64,000 nt of DNA from Zea mays (GCF_902167145.1 NC_050098.1:16450501-16514500), one strand, 5' to 3'. Positions 34,624 to 47,429 are shown, numbered from the stretch's first letter. Notes: generated by a model not told the origin, from the letters alone. Made by a program: numbers and translations.

Positions 34624-35290
34624 AGGCCACCGTGCTAGCGGGCGCGACTGGCTCCTGGCGTGAACGAAATAAGTAAGGTTTGGTTTGCTCTTTTGTGATG
34701 GGATGGATCAACTTGCTGCGACGACGTCGTCCGGCCGTTTTAGCCTTTTGGTTTGGGTTTGTACTGAACTGATATCATCTGGTAGCTTTTGGTTGGCGGA
34801 TCGCATGGGGTCTTATTTGGTTGCGATGTCGGTGCCGGCGTGCCGCAAAGGGACTGAACTTTGTACACACATGCCCTGTTCAACGTCCATGGATTGCTTG
34901 CTGTGTCATCTCTGCGTTCGCACGCCGCAATGTGTGACAGCTAGTACGTACGTGTAGCATCTAATGACATGCGATTACGCTGTCAATGCGTGTGGTTATG
35001 CTAATGTTTTGTGTGTGTAGACTTCGACCTGTTCGCCATCTGCTGCTTCCAGATAACAACAGGGCACGTCGCACTCTTCACCCAAGAGCACGTCGCACGC
35101 GGTAGGATCACAAAATGGAACAACAGATCATCCCGCACATCGCACGTAGTATGATCGTTTGGTTGAGAGATGAGATTTGACCATTCTTTCTGGATCTTCG
35201 TTAGAGTATAATAATACTGTTCCACTTTCAAGCGTCTGGTTAAGAGACGAGATGAAATAGGTGTTAGAAATTTAGGCAATTTTCAGTTTT
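34624..35290 (+). other. 3' flank of the DUF674 gene
   Basis: GC-balanced sequence, probably 3' untranslated region in its first part (an AATAAG near 34668 could serve as a weak poly(A) signal). It then grades into intergenic DNA up to the Gypsy insertion. No further exon recognised. Confidence 0.5.
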
Positions 35291-35295
35291 AATTT

Positions 35296-35942
35296 TGTTG
35301 AGCACCGTTTTGAGCTGGTGGACGATCCGGCCCTGAGGCCGGACGGTCCGCGGTCCGGACAGTCCGCGCCTGTGGGCCGGACGGTCCGCGCATGCGCAGA
35401 ATAGATTAGGGTTTCGAGTTTTGTGCTATGTTTGTTAGCTATATTCGCGGAATTAGCTCGGAATCCGGTCGTGTAAAGAGTCCAGCCCCCCTCCTCTATA
35501 AAAAGAGAGGTCTACGACCGATTTGTAATCATCAATCGAATCAATACAACTTCTATTTCGCATTTTATCCTAGGAGTAGTTCTAGTCTAGTTTAGGTTTA
35601 GCCTCTCGATCCCCAAATTCTTCGCCTCTCTTCGACTCTACGCCGATTAGAGGAGTCTAGGTCGGCCGGCCCGAGCCTAGACAACCCCTAGGATCTCTCC
35701 TCCCCGACGGGGTCCCTCCCGGGAGCAAGATCCAGGCGCCGCCGGCGATCTTCCGCCGCCCCTGCGCACGCACGGACCGTCCGACCCCAGGGTGCGGACC
35801 GTCCGACCATCAGGCAGGAAACCTTAGCCCCTGCGCCAGGTCGCGGACCGTCCGGCCCTAGGCCGCGGACCGTCCGCGCCTGACCAGAGAGCACCACCGC
35901 CGGTTCTTCTTGAGTATTTGACGCTACGAAAAGGCGTCAACA
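35296..35942 (+). repeat. Gypsy A 5' LTR
   Basis: Contains a TATA box (TATAAAA at 35497-35503). There are several CGGACGGTCCG or CGGACCGTCCG palindromes near both ends (about 35330-35395 and 35775-35880). It ends GGCGTCAACA. Confidence 0.95.
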
Positions 35943-35949
35943 TACTTTT

Positions 35950-35968
35950 TGGCGACTCCGCTGGGGAC
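35950..35968 (+). other. Gypsy A primer binding site
   Basis: TGGCGACTCCGCTGGGGAC begins eight bases after the LTR. It has the TGGCGxC start of plant Gypsy primer sites; which tRNA it pairs with I leave open. Confidence 0.7.
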
Positions 35969-35999
35969 GACAAATACAGAGTCATCAAATCGGCCCTCA

Positions 36000-38512
36000 A
36001 TGGCTGGTTCAAGGGATAGCTCTGATATTTCCCCAAGCAACATCATAAAGCCGACTTGGGACACATTGTCGGCTGACGAACAGCTCCAGTTCGAGGAGCA
36101 CAAGGAACAGATGATCCAGGAGGCAAAAGCGAGGTTCTTGGCCAACTTCAAAGTGGACAGGAACAACAAAGTCGTCCGACATCGGGCGACAGATCCGGCT
36201 TCACTGCGACCCACACCAGACATCCCCAATGTAAGTAATACAAACGAGCTGCAATCTCTTAAGAATTATGTAGATGAACAGCGTGAGCAAATGCAAAATA
36301 TCATAGGGGATATGCAAAACGACTATAGGAGACTAGCGCGTGCATTTGACAAATCTAGCATTGCAAATTTTCCGTCACACGAGGTAGAATTAGGAGGTAA
36401 CACGCGTAATACATCGGATGTAGGTTGTCACGACCAGTCACAACCCCTTTATGGGATGCTGATGGACACGTACCCTGAGCAACCGCAAATCGGCAGCAAA
36501 ACAGCTGATCTGCACATGTTCGGACCGTCCGCACGTGAGCGCGGACCGTCCGGGCCAGCCACGGCCGGGCCCATTTTTAATGAAGTACCAGACACGCACC
36601 CGAGCCACCACATATGACACAGAACCTAAACTACCCAGTCGGACGGTCCGCATACAACGACGGGCGGTCCGCATATAACCACGGACGGTCCGGGTACGTA
36701 TCCAGACAGTCCGCGCATGAGTCTTTTGAGGAGGATTATTACCTAAATCCTCGCTCGTCCCAGCAACACTTCCCATCACACTATGCAATGCACCAGCCCA
36801 TTAATTCAGGATCCAGAGCTCAGGAAAGCTTTCCGGCCCCACCTAGAAGGCCGGAAAGAAACAATCAAACCTATGAGCCATATAGGGCAAATAGAAATGC
36901 ACCACGTAGTTCAAACCAATGGAGGGAAAGACAACATACTAACATACAACCAACCCCACCTATGTTTGACCAGAGAGTCGGTGGTTTTGCACCGGCTGCC
37001 ATTGATATAGTGAGGGAAGAAATAGCCGGGGCGTTTCGAGATAAGCTCGGAGTAAGCATGGTCCCTGGGGGGCAATCATATCGGAAACCTTATGACAGCC
37101 GATTTGATCACCACCCGTACCCACAGGGAACTAGAATACCCGAATTCGCAAAATTTTCGGGTGATCAAGGGAAAAACACGCGCGAACATATAGGCCAGTT
37201 CTTAGCACAATTGGGAGAATTGGCCGACACAAAGGCATTTTGCGTGCGTTTATTTTCATTATCTCTAACAGGAACCGCGTTTGCATGGTATGTCACTTTA
37301 CCTCCTAATTCCATTTCATCATGGGGGGATCTAGAACAAAAATTTCATGATCATTTTTTCTCCGGTGACTATGAGTTGGATTTGGTAGATTTAGTGTCAT
37401 TGCGACAGACAAAAGATGAATCGGTTAATGATTACATCCGGAGGTTCCGAGATACAAGAAACCGATGCTTTCAAATTCATTTAGCAGAAAAACAGCTAGT
37501 AGGATTAGCCTTTAATGGTCTACGATATTATTTAAAAGAAAGAATAGAAGACATCCAATTTTTTACACTAGCACAATTACACCAGAGAGCTTTGGCTTGC
37601 GAAAGCCGGAGCAAAGAAACTGCTAAAACAATGCGTCACAACGTACATATAGTAGAATGCGACCAAAGTAGCTCAGATGACGAATTAGCAGAAGTGTAAA
37701 TGGTTTGGCCAAAACAGTCCAAATCTTCGGCTTGTTCCTCCTTACAGCCGGTTCAAAAGAAACGGCAAGAGTAGGTTAAGTTTACGTTTAATGTTGGTAA
37801 GTGTGATAAAATATTTGACGAATTACTCAAAAATGGCAATATTAAAATAAATCACACTGTTCCATCCGCCGACGAGCTAAAACGCCGTGCGTACTGCAAG
37901 TGGCATAACTCATTTTCTCATACCACTAATGATTGTAATGTATTTCGGCGACAGATTCAATTGGCCATTAACAAAGGACGATTGAAATTTCAGGAAATGC
38001 AGGTGGATACAGAGCCCTTTCTGATGAACATGATCGACTTCGAGGGCAAGAAAGTACTGGTTCGGCCAAATACAACCGATAAAGGCAAAGGCAAAGAAAC
38101 AATCATCGGCAATGCTAAAAAGGCCGATGAGGATTGTAAAGTTTCTTGCAGGAAAGTGGTGGCCGAGAAGACTCCCGATGGAGGGGAGACCCTAAAGGTG
38201 ACCATCACAGCCTCTAGCACTGGAGGGCAAGCGCAGACAGGGAGACAGTTGCGGGAACCCGTGCTACGCATCGCGGACAGTCCGCCATCCAAACGCGGAC
38301 GGTCCGACGCTTCTCCGGACGGTCCGGAGGACTCCAGCGGACGGTCCGGCCATGCTCAGGACTCGCAGCGGCCACGTACCTTCAAACCACGACGACCAGA
38401 GATAGGTACGTGGAAAACAAATACATTTAAAGCAGCTGGTCGGCTGATCAAGCCTGGCCCGACTTTCGATCAATTGTTGTCTAAATACGTGAAAAAAGGC
38501 CGGCCCCAGTGA
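36000..38512 (+). pseudogene. gag: Gypsy A gag
   Basis: Starts at ATG 36000 (MAGSRDSSDISP). The frame shifts near 36610, where a second phase (from ATG 36614) continues through the retrotransposon gag domain (FAKFSGDQGKNTREHIGQFL, LTGTAFAWYVTLPPNS, then LRQTKDESVNDYIRRFRDTR). Stops at 37697 and 37772 interrupt the same phase. It then goes on with a Cys/His motif in YCKWHNSFSHTTNDC and ends at 38512. Short CGGACGGTCCGC-type repeats, like those in the LTRs, lie within the coding sequence near 36520-36715 and 38270-38350. They encode low-complexity RTVR/GRS-like residues. Non-functional as it stands. Confidence 0.85.
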
Positions 38513-38524
38513 CCGGCCACCAAA

Positions 38525-40148
38525 GCGACCTCGCTTACCCATTCATGAGCAACGTCAGGTCAGGCCGATTGGACCACCTCATCAATCGGAAGAAATGAAA
38601 GGTCCTATTGTACAATTGAGACCTAACATGCCGACATAGACACCTCCACCCCCTTATCCGTCCATGCCATATCCATACACATACTTACCTCCACAATATG
38701 TCCCAAATCAAATGTGGGGCATGCCGCCATATCCATTTGGGATGCTACAGTACCCCGCCTGGGGGGCACCCCAAACATCTGTTTTTGACAGGTTGGCGCC
38801 GCCAGTACAAAACCGATTGAGCGATGTTGAATCCGGTCACCAGGCACAGGCCCGACAAGATTGCCGGACTACTCGGCCTTCAAGGCCGACCAATCCGGCA
38901 GGGGGACATATGCCTGCAGCAATTCAAAGAACAACAAAAAAGGACATCATCAAAATAGGCACTGTAGATGTTGTCATACAGGGAGACAATAAAGGGCCGA
39001 TGATTTTTGGTGAATCGGCCAACACAACCAAAAAGGATACAGCTACCATCAAAACAGCCGATCCAAAATACTCCATGCCTCGATGGTGCCCAGCGGGATT
39101 GACACGGTCCCAAAAGAAAAAATTACAGTGCCTAAGAGCAAAGGAGAGCCAGGAGAAGGAGGTGGAAAATATATTCAATGACACACATCCACTATACCCA
39201 CCACCGCAAAAGAAATGGAGACCAAAAGCCGTTGAGGAAAAACAAACGGCCACAGAAATAGAAAATCAAACAACACATGTGCAGCACCCTGCAGATATGG
39301 CAGATAACACGACCAGCAAGGCTGGAAAATCTACACCAGGCGCGGACCGTCCGGCCTCTGCGCGCGGACCGTCCGTCCTTCACCAGGAAGCCTCTGGACA
39401 ACCTGCACCAGGCGCGGACCGTCCGGCCCCCGCGCGCGGACCGTCCGCCATTCACCAGGAAGCCTTCAACGACACGACAACATCAATGGAGGAGGACGAC
39501 CTGCTGGGAGAAGACCTGGTCGACTACGAGGCTTCTCCAGAACGCCCAGGTATGGATGTAAATATTATTACATTTTCCGCCGATTGTACTATTATCGGCG
39601 ACGATGAACCTGTTGTTGCCCAGTTTGATTTTGGTTCTAAAGAAGCCGCCTTTACTAAACCAAAGGAATCAGTAAATCATTTAAAGCCGCTCTTCGTGCG
39701 CGGCCACATTGATGGGATACCGATTGCTAAGATGTTGGTAGATGGAGGGGCGGCTGTAAATCTAATGCCTTATTCATTGTACAGAAAATTAGGTAAACAA
39801 GATGACGAACTTGTCAAGACCAACATGACCCTCAGCGGTGTTGGAACTGATAGTTCGATCAAAGCCAGGGGAGTCACATCCGTTGAATTAACCATCGGGA
39901 CTAAGACCCTTGCTGCTGCATTCTTCGTCGCTGATGTAGATGGAAATTACAGTTTAATCCTAGGCAGAGATTGGATTCACGCCAATCAATGTATACCTTC
40001 TACATTACATCAAATGCTAATACAATGGGTATGCGATGACATAGAACAAGTACATGCTGATGTATCGGCCTGCATCGCTGTGGCTGATGCCCCTATACTC
40101 TGGACTTATGAGACTGCTACATGTCTCATAGGAGTAGATTTTTTTTGA
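38525..40148 (+). pseudogene. Gypsy A linker and aspartic protease region
   Basis: In a new phase relative to gag, with a stop at 38636. It starts with a proline/tyrosine-rich linker (PPPPYPSMPYPYTYLPPQ), then a long hydrophilic linker with CGGACCGTCCG repeats (39340-39450). A retropepsin-like domain follows: MLVDGGAAVNLMPYSLYRKL (active site DGG in place of the usual DSG/DTG, common in this plant group) and LILGRDWIHANQ. It ends at a TGA after CLIGVDFF. The protease would mature Gag-Pol; the frame breaks on both sides make that impossible in this copy. Confidence 0.8.
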
Positions 40149-41445
40149 TTATCAATTCATAAGTATAGATAAGAAAGGTTTCATTCCTGTAATGCTAGAG
40201 CCGATGGAGAATCGGCTAAATCCTAAATAAAGTTTAAATGATGAATACACAAAGTTCATGAGTCTCTGGTCACGGACAGTTCGGCTTCCAAGGCCGGATG
40301 GTCTGGTCCTTCACAAAAGGGTTCGGACTTTAAGACCGAACATATATCACAGCAAAAGGACAGTATTACGGATGATCTGGTCCCCGAGACCGGAAAGTCC
40401 ACCGTCACACAAAGATCTTCTAATTCCTCTGTGGGGAACATGATAGAGGAATTCAGAGATCTTGATAAACTAGGACAGGGGTTTACATCGGCGATCCTTT
40501 GGAGGAGATTGACATAGAAGATGGTAAAACTCCAAGGTCGACTTTTATAAACAAGACCCTGGAGACCGATCCTAGAGATGAGATGATCGGTCTATTGAAG
40601 GAATATTCAGATTGCTTTGCTTGGAATTACACTGAGATGCATGGATTAAGCCTAGAGATCGTAGAGCATCGACTGTCTATTAAATCTGGTTTCAGACCTT
40701 TCAAGCAAAGAGCTAAAACATTTCGTCCAGATCTTCTCCCACGCATTAAGGACGAAATCCACCAGCTGCTAGAAGCTGATTTTATCAGACCTTGCAGATA
40801 CGCAGAGTGGGTCTCCAATATTGTGCCGGTGGAGAAGAAGGAGTTAGGTAAACTTAGAGTATGCATTGATTTTCGCAATTTAAATAGAGCAACTCTTAAA
40901 GACAAATATCACATGCCCATAGCCGACACATTAATCAATAATGCATCAGGAAATAGAATTATTAGCTTCCTTGATGGTAATGCCGGATATAATCAGATTT
41001 TTATGGCCGAAGAAGATGCGTCTAAAACGGCCTTTATATATCCAGGCTTCATTGGTTTATTTGAGTGGGTTGTCATGGCATTTGGTCTGAAAAATACTGG
41101 TGCTACTTATCAGAGGGCTATGAATTTGATCTTCCATGAATTGTTAGGAAACACTGTGGAAGTTTACATTGATGATATTGTAGTCAAATTGGCTGAGTTT
41201 AGTTCTCATATATCTGATTTGCGCAAAGCCTTTGATAAAATGCGTCAGTATGGTTTGAAAATGAACCCACGTAAATGTGCTTTTGGAGTGTCGGCTGGTA
41301 AGTTTTAAGGATTTATCATACATAAACATGGTATAGAGATAGACTCTGACCGAATCAAGTCTATTCGGAATGTGGGACCTCCGACCTGTAAGGTCGAGGT
41401 ACAAAAGTTTCTCGGCAAGGTGAATTATTTACGAAGGTTTATTTC
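40149..41445 (+). pseudogene. Gypsy A reverse transcriptase, first part
   Basis: After a disrupted spacer (40149-40498), a frame opens with DIEDGKTPRSTFINKTL. It carries RT motifs: HRLSIKSGFRPFKQ, LRVCIDFRNLNRATLKD, ISFLDGNAGYNQIFMAEEDA, VMAFGLKNTGATYQRAMN and the catalytic VYIDDIVVK (near 41160-41190). A TAA at 41306 interrupts GKF-GFIIHKHG. The frame continues to KVNYLRRFI, where Gypsy B is inserted after the ATTTC site (41441-41445). RT synthesises the cDNA of the element. Confidence 0.9.
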
Positions 41446-44300
41446 TGAAGCGTCCCGATCCTTTGGGACTCAAATGTGATACAATTATTAGTCCCAGGAG
41501 GCTAGTAAACACATTCCTTACTTCAAATAGTACAGAGTTTAGATAATTGTTATTACAATATCGGGGTACAAGCTCGAGAGAGAGCCAAAATAGGAAGCGC
41601 AGTAGGAAAAGAAATACTAGTCCAAGCCACAGGCAGAACTGGGTGCAGACACAGCCCTCTCAATCAAGCATAGCAGAAAAGAAGTCTTCGGTTGCTGAAA
41701 AACATAAATAAATCTGGGTGAATACACTAGATATTCCGCAAGCCCACCCCGCTCCCGTAGAGAGAAAGAGACCTATAATATACATGCTTTATTTGGTGTA
41801 GTTGAAGTCACTCATCATTTTCTTAGAGAAAGGCAATTGCTGTAAGGTTTTTCCCATAGTCTTAAAAGTAACCAAAACTCAACTACCACTGAGCTTCCCG
41901 CTCCCATGGCCTTAGTTTCTTTATCAACACCCACTTCACCACTCTTTTCCCCTTTTATGAATTCAGAGAAACATCTCTAATTGTCATGCCATACCAGACT
42001 CGTCCATACCAGTGGACACGGACTATTCAAATAGGTTTCAACTCTGCGCAGAGGGGTACACTTTACCCACTAGCCCGGTTTCTGCGATCTCACCGTCGCG
42101 AGACCCGAATGTCGGATCTCTTTCCTTCCTCGTACGTCCTAACCTTAGCGGTTATCCGGAAGGAGTCAGGCCACCACCATGTCCAAACCGGACAAAACAT
42201 TCCACCTCCTTATCCTCCCAGTGCTCCCCGGCCTTCTTAACCCTGGGGTTGGACCGCACGAGTTCGGATTGAGTGACTGCCCACACAGTCTCGAGTGGTT
42301 GTACGATAAAGGAGTACAGGTAGTGAAAATGACAAGCCGGTCCTTATATGAGGGGACAATCCTTCTGCTCACGCCTAAACCAGCTGAGCCAACACCTTAG
42401 GCCCTCCCCTAAACCAGGGAGTCCCTGATCATCCCACTCTCAAGGTGATGAGGGTGAGTACCCTTCATCGCATAACTTTTCAAAAAGAGATTTTATTTGA
42501 AGAAACACATTGCCCTTCTTCCTAATCCATATTTCGTATCCAGAATGTATATGTTAATGCGGGCCATCTCTCACTCACAATGCAATATTCCCCCTTAATT
42601 CCTGGCCTAGGCAGTGGTAGAGATTATAGGAAATTTATGCATCAAGGGAAGGATGGACTTGCCTTCGTCGAAGCTTTCCTGGCACAAAAGATCTACCTCC
42701 GGGTGATCGAGCTCCGGCCCTTCTTCCGGGGCTACGGGTTCCGGGCCATCGGTCCCCGCTTCTTCTAGTGAAAACAGTCAATAAAAAATACATCAATCAG
42801 TGGTTTCACCATCATAGTGTGTCATTATTATTACATGTGACTCTAGAAAGTGTTTTGATGATTTTTGGTACATAAAATATTGAGAAAAACTAATTAGAGG
42901 AAAAAGGGCTGCAAAAAGGAAAAAGAGAAAGGATTTAGGCGCTGGTGGGCCGGGGAGGGGGAATCTGGCCCAGCCGGGTGCAGGGGCGCGTGCGGGCGCG
43001 AGGCGCTGGCCCAACAGCGGCCCAAGGCGGGGAGATGGCGCGGGCGTGAGGGGAAAACGCCGTCGCCGCGGGGCCCACGCGACAGAGAGAGCGGGAGGGG
43101 AAGACGGCGCCAACGGTCGACGACGTGGGGCGAACCGGCCGTTTGCGGGGAGCAAAACCGGCCGACGGTGGCCTTGACGGCGATTCTCCGCCGGTGGGTC
43201 GGTTCTCGGGCAACGGGCGGTTGCCCTAGCTTGGTGATGGTCTGGTGGACCTAGGGGTGGGCTCAATTTGGCTAGAGGGGGCAGGGAGGGGGTTGTCCGC
43301 GGGGAGGTGGCGGAGCTTCGCGGCGGGGTTGCCGTCGGTGAGCTTTGGGCGAGGAATCGGGGTGGGGAAGTGGTGTACTGCTTTCGTGGCGGTGTGGCGA
43401 AGCTAGGAGGCTTAAGCAATCGCTTGATGGACCAGTAGAGGGGCAGGGAGAAGAGAGGGAAGGGCTCACCGGGGAGGAAGACGGCGGCGGCGGCTCTTCC
43501 ACGAATTGAGCTCGGACGAGGGGGGAGAGGGGTGGCTGAGGCCGGTGCGGGGAAGGAGGAGCTCGGGGCGGCCCTTTTATAGGCGCCCGAGGGAAGGGAA
43601 GCGGCGGAGCTCCGCGGTGCCGGTGAGGCGCATCGTACCGGAGTTAATGCCGCACAGCGATGATGACGAGACCGCACGGCGGCAGTGCCGAGCAAGGACG
43701 TGACCGCTGCGGCGAGGACGGGGCGGTGCCCAACTTCCCTGTGCGGCGAGAAGATGGAGGAGGGGACGGAGGTGATGGCCGGAGGTGACCGCGATGAGTC
43801 GTACGCGGGGGGGGGAGAAGGACGACGAAGTGGGTGACAGGTGGGGCCACACTGCCAGTGGGAGTGATCGCGAGCGAGAGCGAGGGTGGGGCGAGGCTGA
43901 CGGGTGGGGACGGTTCGTCAGTCAGAGGGAGTGAGGGAAACGAGCGGGCGGCTTCGCGCGCGAGCGGGCCGGCTAATGGGCCGAGGGGGGATGCGCGGGC
44001 GCGGGGAAGGGGAGGCGGCCGCGACTTGGGCCAGAATTGGCCCAGCAGGGGGGAAAGCTTTTTCTTTTTCTTTTTTATTTTCTATAACTCATTTCATTTT
44101 TGTTTCTTTTCTTTTTGAACAAACTTATTTAGTGGATAATCTAGGTATTGGAAAATAAAATCCTAGGTGAGGTGCTTGTGATCAAACAAAGTGTATGCAC
44201 ATGATGGGAAAAATCTAAGGGAGTTTTGGGATAGAAAATAGAAAGAGGGGAGAGGGTAGATTAGGGTTTCAAACCTAGGTTAGAATTTTGGGATGTTACA
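41446..44300 (-). repeat. Gypsy B 3' LTR
   Basis: About 2.9 kb. The half nearest the interior is GC-rich (about 42930-44040), with a minus-strand TATAAAAGG near 43575-43583 marking the promoter. Open frames of up to 300 codons in this GC-rich part are compositional and lack domains. Confidence 0.95.
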
Positions 44301-44315
44301 AACCTACCCCACTTA
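44301..44315 (-). other. Gypsy B polypurine tract
   Basis: Minus-strand AAGTGGGGTAGGTT abuts the 3' LTR. Confidence 0.75.
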
Positions 44316-44336
44316 AAGGAATCTCGCCCTCGAGAT

Positions 44337-46277
44337 TCAGAAAGGGCTCGAGAAAAGGTAAGGGTATTCCTTCCTCAGAGAATCCTCACTTTCCCAGGTG
44401 GCTTCCTCTTCACCATCTCTGCTCCACTGAACCTTACAGAGTCTCACTTCTGAGTTGCGGGTCCTTCTGACTGCTGAGTCGAGAATCTTCACTGGCTTTT
44501 CTCGATACTGGAGATCCTTTTGAATCTGAATTGCATCTGCCTCGATGTGGTTTTCTGGTACTTTTAGGCATTTGCGGAGCTGAGACACATGGAACACATT
44601 GTGAATATCTGACATGGATTCTGGTAGCTCAAGACGGTATGCTGCGGGTCCTATTCAGGCAATGACGGGGTAGGGACCGACGAAACGTGGTGCTAGCTTT
44701 CCTTTCATTTGGAACCTTTTGACACCATGCATTGGGGAGACCTTGAGATAAACGAAATCTCCTTCCTCAAATCTGAGTTCCCTTCGTCTATTATCTGCGT
44801 AACTCTTCTGTCGACTCTGAGCTTCAAGTAACCTCCTGTGGATCAAGGCAACTTTCTCTTCGGCTTCTTTAACAAAGTCGGGTCCTTCTAGTGTCCTTTC
44901 CCCTACATTGGACCACATTAGGGGAGTCTGGCATTTTCTTCCATACAGTGCTTCGAACTGTGACATTTTGATGCTGGCCTGATGGCTGTTGTTGTACGAG
45001 AATTCGGCGTGTGGCAAACTGGACTCCCAATCCCTGTCGAAAGTTAACACACAGGCTCTTAGCAAATCTTCGAGGATCTTGTTGACTCTTTCTGTTTGAC
45101 CATCTAACTGGGGGTGGTAAGCGGTGCTGAAATCTAGCTTGGTGCCCATTGCTTGCTGGAGGCCTTTCCAAAATTTTGAAGTGAACTGCGTTCCTCTATC
45201 TGATACTATCTTCCGCGGAATGCCATGGAGCCTGACTATCTCTTTAAGGTATATTCGGGCAAGGGCGGCTCCTCCAAAAGTGGTCTTTACTGGAACAAAG
45301 TGGGCCACCTTGGTGAGACGATCGATTATTACCCATATAGAATCATTTCCTTTCTGTGTTCGGGGCAGTCCGGTCACGAAATCCATGCCTATTTCTTCCC
45401 ACTTCCATTCGGGTACTGGGAGGGGTTGAAGTAGGCCTGCAGGCTTTTGATGTTCGGCCTTTGTTCGCTGACAGGTGTCACACCGGGCCACATACTGTGC
45501 TATTTCCTTTTTCATTCCTTTCCACCAGTATCTGGCTTTGAGGTCTAGGTACATCTTGGTGGTTCCTGGGTGGATGGAGTAAGCTGAGTTGTGGGCTTCA
45601 TTGAGCAGGACTTCCCGTGCCTCTCCCACTGGTACACACAGGCGGTTCTTGAACCAGAGGACTCCTTGCTCATCTGTCCTAAGGTCTGTAAGTTGCTCCT
45701 TGCGAGCTCTTTCTATAAATCTGGCTGTCTCTGCGTCCAGGCGTTGAGCCTTGCATATGAGATCTTCTAGATTTGGCTTGACTTCCAGGCTACCGTTGTC
45801 TCCCAGACATGCATTTAGCTGAGCTGATTCTTTCTTCCAATCTTCCAGAAAGTTGGTTCCTTTAATCCCGAAAGGTTTTCGGCTGAGGGCGTCTGCTACC
45901 ACGTTGGCGGGCGGCTGGGCTTGACAGGAAACTGCTTTTCCTTGGTGATCGGTGAGAAGGACGGTCTTATTTGGGCAGCTGATGATACCTTTGTGCTTAG
46001 TTAGCCAATCCATCCCTAGGATCACATCAATCCCTTGGGATGGCAAGACGGTTAAGTCTGCCAGGAACACTACCTCACTTAAGAGAATTCTGACTTGGGA
46101 GCACCTGAGTTGGCACAGGAGGTCCGATCCCGGGGTTCGGGTGACCAAAGGGATGGCTAGGGGTGTAGAGGGGATGCCATGCTTTTCCACAAACTTAGTG
46201 GCTATAAAAGAATGGGATGCTCCCGAATCAAAAAGTACAGTAGCGGGAGTAAATTCAACAAGAAACTCACCGAGCAC
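44337..46277 (-). pseudogene. pol: Gypsy B pol: protease joined to integrase and chromodomain, RT/RNase H absent
   Basis: In phase with gag, from which it is separated by one TAG (46353-46355). The frame reads a protease (VLFDSGASHSFIATKFVEKH, then DVILGMDWL). After KAVSCQAQPP it jumps to ANVVADALSRKP, normally the end of RNase H, so RT and RNase H are deleted without loss of frame. Integrase follows with its H2C2 zinc finger (HPGTTKMYLDLKARYWW, CDTCQRTKAEH), the DDE core (GMDFVTGLPR, VSDRGTQFTSKFW, DGQTERVNKILE) and a GPYPVIA tail. A TGA at 44655 interrupts the same frame before IGPAAYRLELPE and a C-terminal chromodomain (LDSAVRRTRNSEVRLCKVQW, ATWESEDSLRKEYP) ending at 44337. Chromodomains direct integration to marked chromatin. 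Confidence 0.92.
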
Positions 46278-46352
46278 TACTCCCGGAGCTTGCTGGGCTT
46301 CTTGAGCGTCGACGTGGTTGACTCGGGCTCTGCCCTGGTACTGAGTCCTGCT

Positions 46353-47429
46353 CTACTGGCTGTTGGAAGGAGGTGCCTTGGAGGTAGGTGTCGAGGGAAT
46401 CTTGGGGCCATTTACCGAGTTGGAGTAGGTCGGTCCGGGTGCCTTCAAGTGAGGGCAGTTATTCTTAAAGTGACTGGGGTCCCCGCAGTGCCAACAGGCA
46501 TTTGCTGGCGGTTGGTTGCTTGCAACAGAGGGTGCCTGAAGGGAGCTCTGACTCTGCTGACTGTAGCGCGACGGAGTGGGTCCAGATGGTTTATTGAAGC
46601 TTGGACCTCTGGGTGGGAGTCCAAAGGGTCGAGCTCTCTGGTGACGTTCTTGCTGTTGAGCTCGGAGGACTTGGAATTTCCTCTTGAGGTGCCCTTTTTC
46701 TTCCTCTTTTGCCCTTTCCACTTGGATAGCCTTATTGGAGAGGTGAGAGAAGCTGAGGAAGTCTTGGCTGGCGAGGATGGTCTTAAGCTCGGGTCTTAGT
46801 CCTTTCAGAAAACGGGCCATCTTTCTGGACTCGGTGTTGACGTCCTCAGGCGCGTAACGGGCCAACTCTGTGAACTTGTGCACATACTCACTGACTGTTC
46901 TCCCGCCTTGAGTTAACTCCCGGAATTCATCCTCTTTGAGTTGAACTATCCCCTGGGGTACATGGTGCTCACGAAAGGCTATTTTGAATTCTGCCCAGGT
47001 AGCATCTCTGACGGCCTCACTGAAAGTGTCCCACCATGCTAAAGCCATTCCTAAAAGCTGATGAGCTGCCAGTTGGACACGCTGATTTTCGGGGCATCCG
47101 ATGGCTTCCAGGTTCCTTTTGATCGTGCGAAGCCAGTCATCTGCATCGAGGGGATTGCTGGACCCCGCGAACGTGGGAGGCTTGAGTCTCAAAAATTCTC
47201 CCATCCTGTCCTGTGGCCTTCCACTACCTGGGCGCTGGTTTTCCAGACTTCTAGTGAGGACTTCAATGAGTCGGGTTTGATTGGCTAGAACTTGGGCTAG
47301 GTCTAGTGGTAATTCCGGAGGTGCGGGGTGGTGGGTCTCACCCCCTTCTCCGCCAGCCTCTCCTTCAGCTCTCAGAGGAAATCCTGCTCCAATCCCGGAG
47401 GCGGTAGGCATGGTTTTATCAGAAGCCAT
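46353..47429 (-). CDS. gag: Gypsy B gag
   Basis: 358 codons from the ATG at 47429 (MASDKTMPTASG); an in-frame ATG at 47462 would add 11. It contains the plant retrotransposon gag domain (FLRLKPPTFAGSSNPLDADD, AWWDTFSEAVRDATWAEFK, then VSEYVHKFTELARYAP) and a CCHC zinc knuckle (CWHCGDPSHFKNNCP). It ends in TAG, with pol continuing in the same phase after 25 codons. In related elements gag-pol is often one frame, so the TAG could be a CAG mutation or a read-through site. Confidence 0.88.
   Translation of the reverse strand: MASDKTMPTASGIGAGFPLRAEGEAGGEGGETHHPAPPELPLDLAQVLANQTRLIEVLTRSLENQRPGSGRPQDRMGEFLRLKPPTFAGSSNPLDADDWLRTIKRNLEAIGCPENQRVQLAAHQLLGMALAWWDTFSEAVRDATWAEFKIAFREHHVPQGIVQLKEDEFRELTQGGRTVSEYVHKFTELARYAPEDVNTESRKMARFLKGLRPELKTILASQDFLSFSHLSNKAIQVERAKEEEKGHLKRKFQVLRAQQQERHQRARPFGLPPRGPSFNKPSGPTPSRYSQQSQSSLQAPSVASNQPPANACWHCGDPSHFKNNCPHLKAPGPTYSNSVNGPKIPSTPTSKAPPSNSQ

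Noticed and set aside
42793..43695. 300-codon minus-strand proline/arginine/serine-rich frame
   Set aside because: GC-rich part of the Gypsy B LTR. The frame is broken in the partner LTR and open frames occur in all phases; no domain.
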